DNA of 64,000 bases, from positions 59,000,084 through 59,064,083 of the forward strand of contig CM026426.1 in NCBI GenBank assembly GCA_014871385.1. Reading direction: 5' to 3'. The DNA is from Ceratodon purpureus. Its lineage: Eukaryota; Streptophyta; Bryopsida; Pseudoditrichales; Ditrichaceae. A program made the translations under genes and the position numbers. This document shows positions 58,414-64,000 of the stretch, piece after piece (within the stretch, counting starts at the first letter, position 1; every line of letters begins with the position of its first letter). The notes under the pieces were generated by a model. The model ran no database searches. It saw nothing but the letters and a program-made list of their open reading frames with translations, and was not told the origin of the DNA.

Positions 58414-61400
58414 AGTTCCAGGCAGATTTCCAAGAGATAGTGTGGTCAACTAGGAAAGGAAGTCTCATGTAGGCCTATAGTAGAAGCATAGACCACTCCA
58501 AAGTCATAAGAGAGGCGAGTTAGATTTCTTTCGACTGATAAAGCAGATGCTGCTCTTGTCAAGAGAAGTAGGGACAAAGCCAACACTACACATACATAGA
58601 AGGACATAGGGTACGTTATATGAAGGACCCAGTTACCGTTATGACAATTGTCTTATTGTGGTCTTGCCTCTGATTGGAAATGAAATTTAAGATGGTCTCC
58701 TCTATCCTCATTAGTTTGAGGTGATATCATTAGTGCACAAGACCTAGAACCAACAACGATCAGCAATGCCACAACATCTCTTCCTACTCATGCAGCTCTG
58801 CCAGCATCTTCCTAAAAGACTTATTTTATAGTTTTTGAACTTCAAATAATTTTGGTCAATGCTTTGAGCGACAGCGACTATAGAAACCTGGGGCTAGTGT
58901 ACAAGCCATCAAATTGTTGCTTTGATAAAGTGTTAGTCACGCTTGTAGGGAACAATAATTGCATTTGGGTGCGATCTAATTTTGGTCAAAGTTGTGTGAA
59001 CTTGAGAATGTGTACCCAATTATTTGGAGTGATATGGCATATGATCGTGTTTGGAATATATGTTTCTTTTTATTTTAGGAGTGCAACAAAAAGTTGGACA
59101 TGAAATCCATGCTGGATAGAAGTTAGTTATGCTATAGAAGACCTCTAGATGCAGGGTCTATAAAAGCTCACCATGATATATAGATGTTGAAGGAGTTGAA
59201 GGAAACTCTATGTTGGATAGAAGTTAGTTATGCAACCTAGTTCATGTTCTAGATCCCTTGGATAAGATGACTTGTGTTTGTGACGAGCTTAGGGAGTGGC
59301 TACTTAGCAAGTAGTAAAGGTTAACGTTTGGGTCGCTAGAGGCAATATTCTTTACAATTTTATGAATTTATACTCTATCTACACGTTACTTTTCATGTAT
59401 ATGAATATCTATAAGTTTCAATACAATTTGCACTTGTTAATTTCAAGAATTGCTATGCTTTAAATTTACGATGACGAGTTTAATCCAACTGTCTTGTCTA
59501 GGTTTGTTCAAGGCATGTTTCATGATGTATTTTCCAATGATGTCTAGGTATTTGGTCGATCTTATATGTTAGCAACTTCAAGTAAGTTTGTGAATTAAGG
59601 TGACCACCTTAATGTAGTTTTCAACTGACCTTTTTATTTGCAGTGGTGTGTATATAGTTAATCAAGCCTTCTCTAGTATTGTTTAAAAGCGGTAGTCCCT
59701 TAGGGATTTCCTGGATAAGCTTGGTTACCTGCAATCCTTCATTGTATTTTAAAATGGAATTGTGCTCATTTTGGAAGTATGGAATGAACGTGGACATCTT
59801 AATCTACTTTTGTTTTTGGACAGTTTAGGTGGTTACATTAGTCTAGTGAATCCACTCTTCCATAATATCATAGTATTTTGGCTTGTTCTCTTGTCATTGC
59901 TTTTTGAGGCTGTGAATAGTGTAAACGTATAATGACTTGAGAACTTAAAGATGCTTTTTAAGTTCCTTCTGATTATAAACTAATTTGTATTGGTTTAAAA
60001 TTTGGAGTGTTATTTTATAAGGGTCCCCAAAAGTACGCATTTCTACTTTCTTTAGTAGCGTCCACATATTATCCTTTTGAGTTACAAATGAACATTTGGA
60101 AGAATTTTGTTGTTGTTCTATTTATATATAGTATCTTTTGTTCTCAGTAATTTGGAGTTCTCATTTCAATGTACTCGAAAATTGTGGTAACCATGTAAAT
60201 ATATATGTGCAAATATTATGAAGTTGACTGTCAAATTTGATTTCAGATATAGATTGATGTGGCCTTTGACGTAATTGGTTTATCTCTTTGATGTGACTAG
60301 CTAATTGCGTTCTTAAACATTGTTTTTTTGTCATTTTCAAAAGATAAGCTTGGAAATGCCCCCAAAGATTCCAGAGGACCTCACTCTGTTTAATAAGAAA
60401 TGATTGATCATTTTTGACCTAAATAATGTACCTTGCAAAATTGTGTATATCAACCAAAAGAAAATGGAAATTTTGAGTGATACGTATGTTTCAACGAATG
60501 AAAAACGAGTTTAGTATAAAAAACGAGTTCTATTTAAGGTCATGACAAAGGAATCATACATGCTAATTTCTGCTTGGATACATGTCCGCGATTTTCTAAA
60601 GAATGTTTCAAGCATGGCTCAGATTGAGGTCAGAACCTACATGCAACTGTATATAACTATTCCAAGTGTGAAGTGATTCTTTGGAGATTGTAAGCCTACT
60701 TTTTGTGCTCTCACAAGAACATTTTACTACCGTAAAGCATGACAAGTATAACTTAATGGTTTGTTTAAAAATTCCACTGCACGAAAATATCAATACTTAT
60801 TTTGTGATTGAATTGTATCCACTTCTAAATTTTAGCACTTGTAGATTGAGCGTCATTAGCTATAAAATTTCTAACTTGTGAATTTTCATCAGAAATTTCC
60901 ATAGATGTTTAAAATAAACTTAATTTTGAAAAACATTGGTGACACAAGTGTCACTTTTCACTGTCCAGAATATCCACAATGAACTGCGTTAAAAACCGCA
61001 TTAAAATATATAAGAAAAAATGCATATCTATGCTTGCGGTACGTACTTTTATAAACCAATACGAAGTATTTTTGTTAAATACCAAAATTAGGATGAATTA
61101 GATTGAGTTTTTCTATATAACTTTCAAATTTGTTTATATCACTTAAACATACTAACGTGCCTTGTAGTAGTGACCTTACTCTATAATAATATTGTTTTAG
61201 TGGTAATCTGGAATATTATCATGTTTGTGCCAAATTTTTATTTTTTTATTGTTTATCTTTTTATAAAAGTTTTAACTTTTATTCTAGGATTTTTTAGCTT
61301 TGAAGTTATTTCACTATCTTATATTTTAATGATAAAATTGTCTATACACACTCTTCTAATAGGTTTCTACATGAAAGGTGTACCATTGTCTATTGTGTAC

Positions 61401-64000
61401 TTACTTTTTCATCTTTATATGTGTAATTAATTTCTTTGTATAATTCAAAGCATATTTATTTCTAGGATTCAATGTGTGATTTAAAATCTCACCATGCGTG
61501 GTTTATTTTTATGTTTCATTATCGAATGTTTACATAAGTTTTATACTACTTTTTAGAGATTGTTTAGAATATACATTTTTGTTTTTTATTTTTATTATTT
61601 ATCCTCTCTCCAGTAAAACAAATGGCATTGTGTCAATCGATCCTTAACATATGATTTGAATAAATCAAATCTTGCATTGTAATTTGCAATTAAACATTAC
61701 CATAGATACCATTTATGTATATTATTAATTATGATTGCTTATTTCTTAGGATCTAATTGTCTATTAATTTATTATTTAAAAACCAAACATGCACATTGTA
61801 GATATATGGTAACTTAGATATATTTTAAAGAATGTTCCTATATTGTCACCCTACCACCCTATTCAAGAGACATTATCATGTTATTTGTCATCGATTAGTT
61901 ATGGACCAAAATTATTGTAAACTCATTAATATGTATAAATGTCATTATAGGATTCGTTTTACGGAGAGAGGTAATAGTGTCGCTTTAATTTTTTCTTCGT
62001 CTTTTAAAAGTTTTGTATTGCTTTCATTTTTTTTATTTTTTGTACTTAAAATTTATTGAATTTATATGACGGGTGACGGGGAGAAGGGGGATATGTAACG
62101 TGACGCCAACATACTCCATTTGAAAAAAATAGTGTCCTCCTCAACACGGAATGACAAGCAAAGCTTCTGTCAGCTCTGTCTAGCCTCTACTATAGTCACT
62201 GGCTCGAAAATCGCTCAGATTTTAGATTGGTAGGCTCGGTAGGGAGATATAAAAGGAATCCAATTTTGGAAGATAGATAAAGTGTACAAAAAAGTGGACC
62301 AATTGGAATAATTAAATTTAGATTAATTCTAATTTAGTTATGAATTTTGGAAGGGGAACTTGTAGGTGGCTCAAAAACCGCTCGGCCTAAATGTACACCA
62401 TAAGTACATAGAAATTTGAAATTGGAAGCTATAATGTACCTCCTGCTTGGACAGGTCTACACTGCGGTTTGAGGTGCCGCGCTCGTTTTGAGCCACATAC
62501 CCTACACATTTCTCTCAATCTTTCCTATGTGCATTGCACCGTGGGCAATATCTTAACACTGACAGCTTGGGTGGTGGATAAGCTCATGTCCATCTCCTGC
62601 TTCCATTCGTTGCATGTCCGCAACCCTCTTGTTGACTTTCCTCTTCCTGCCCATCCTCCTGCTCGTTCTCCGATCCTGCTCCTCCACACCTCCCCTCCTT
62701 CACAACTCCACACCTCCGTAGCCGTGCTATTCTTTCTGGTGTTTTTGTTATAGGTTTGCATGTTGGATTGTTATGATCTTGATGTTCTTAATTTCAAAGA
62801 GAAATGGTGCAACACTGATGAAGAATTGCAAAAGAAATCTTTCAGACAACTCTAGTATGTCAAAAACCCTCACTCAAAATTGTGTGCTAGCACATGTGGC
62901 TTGATCAGTCTTTGTCTGCAAATGGATTTACCAAATACTTGGAATGGTAAGAGGCCTCTTGTGTGTAAGGAATACTTACATTGACGGTTGAGACATTTGT
63001 ATTTTAACGAAGCAAGGGCATGCAACTAACTTCTATAAGCAACCTACTTCAATGAGCTAGAAAATAAGGTAAAGGCACATGATCCGCTAGACATTGAAGG
63101 AGCAGCAAAAGTGGAGATGGAGCTAAATAAGCTTTTGCTTAGCCTGTGGCCCATCCATAAAGTACGTGATAACGATTTTGTGAGCAGCTTATTGACGACA
63201 ATCACAAACTGGTCTTGTTGGCCGCATACAACAACAAGCTCAGATGCTAAGATAATTACGAATATATGGCTTAAATGGTTGAGATGATTGAGATGACTAG
63301 TAATACAAACCTTAGGAATGTATGGCTCAGATAACTAAGTATCACTAAAAATACATGGTCTAGATGACTGAGATGATTGAAAATATATAAATGAGATGCT
63401 TGAGTTGACAAAGAAGAAAATATGGCTTGATGACAAAGATAACTGCAAACAGGATAATGCTAATACAATCCGAATATCTCGAAGCTTCAAAGCAGTTTCA
63501 TTTACTTAGTTGTAAGGCCGAATCAATAAGATCCAAGTTTAAATACATGCATCCGAACATTTATTGTATATAGTTTCTTTTTATTGACATGATTCTTTGA
63601 AATCAATTTACCAGTTTATATCCTTAACTGTACGTAGAGCTCTGCACATCACAAGGATAAAGTGATCATCACAACAAACTGAATCTGGACGACGGTTTTT
63701 ACTTTTGTCATTTAACACAAATCACAGTCATAAAAAATAGAATCAAGTAAAAAGTTAACTGGGTGAACTAATGAATTTCAACTGGAAACTGGCTTGTGTG
63801 AAAGCGAACTCAATCAGCTACAAACAAGACGGAAAACAACATTACCGTGCACGGGCATTGGATGACAAATGTTCAATAAGACTGCTCAGAGCAATGAAGG
63901 TAATATTCATTAGTACAAAGCTTCAAGTACATGGCTGTTAAAACAAGGGTTCATTGCCGAACTATCTGTAATTAGGATTCATGGAGAGAAAACTAATTTA
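58414..64000. other. No supportable gene
   Basis: AT-rich DNA to the end of the window. ORFs of 60-94 residues (58852-59103, 60681-60881, 61170-61430, 61832-62059, 62469-62753) lack domains, and several are hydrophobic because of T-richness. A phrase around ctatgttggatagaagttagttatgc is partly repeated at about 59110 and 59204. The end region (63240-63440) has imprecise repeats of gatgactgagatgattga. Confidence 0.45.

Noticed and set aside
62469-62753. 94-aa plus-strand ORF with a Pro-rich end
   Set aside because: No domain, and an overlapping antisense ORF of similar length; chance is more likely.

Overview
The window looks like nuclear DNA of a land plant. It holds one intact housekeeping gene, the vitamin B6 synthase PDX1 with a GT-AG intron, set in AT-rich DNA full of decayed Mutator-like, pogo/Tigger-like, hAT and Ty3/gypsy elements and small inverted-repeat elements. 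There are no bacterial operons, ribosome binding sites, rRNA or tRNA genes. A seed-free plant (bryophyte, lycophyte or fern) is my guess, from the intron in PDX1 and the lineage-restricted repeat-borne genes; the sequence does not prove it.

Region 1, 1-15 kb. A two-exon coiled-coil gene of unknown function (264-2383, copy A) looks intact. It is followed by a decayed minus-strand gene (3.9-5.4 kb), a 110-bp MITE with a 9-bp target duplication (5467-5576), a broken Ty3/gypsy integrase (6.8-7.7 kb), a hAT transposase relic (8.8-9.8 kb) and an unknown basic ORF (11.05-11.67 kb).

Region 2, 15-26.3 kb. PDX1 (15619-17381) has a TATA box and a SINE-like stretch in its intron. Directly downstream lies a 704-bp pogo-type MITE with TA duplications, then a 3.7-kb Tigger-like relic with a smaller derivative nested in it, then anonymous duplicated repeats and a 380-bp MITE.

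Region 3, 26.7-53.1 kb. Two decayed minus-strand genes, one with an FCP1/NIF-like phosphatase fold, are separated by what I interpret as a single ~20-kb Mutator-like insertion (29704-49758). The insertion has related terminal inverted repeats and an 8-bp direct repeat (CAGTGACC) at both edges. Inside are a nonsense-riddled MULE transposase with a SWIM zinc finger, a nine-exon decayed gene joining a ParB-like DGNHR domain to a circularly permuted DNA amino-methyltransferase fold, a second copy of the coiled-coil gene broken by a MITE and a frameshift, and a secreted protein with two S1 (self-incompatibility-like) modules. The introns and flanks of the ParB-methyltransferase gene are crowded with a GC-rich near-palindrome (core TGCCGGCA).

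Region 4, 50-58.4 kb. A 27-bp near-perfect palindrome (arm CAGTTTAGCTCGA) occurs singly in and between the flanking genes. It also forms two strikingly periodic arrays, one with a 52-bp step (52.55-53.10 kb) and one with a 45-bp step (57.69-57.95 kb), each just 5' of an ORF. Between them is very AT-rich DNA with an AT microsatellite. From 58.4 kb to the end I see no supportable gene.

How the parts fit: PDX1 is an independent host gene. Most of the rest is explained by nested transposition. The cargo genes of the 20-kb element and the periodic palindromes are the parts that common families do not explain.
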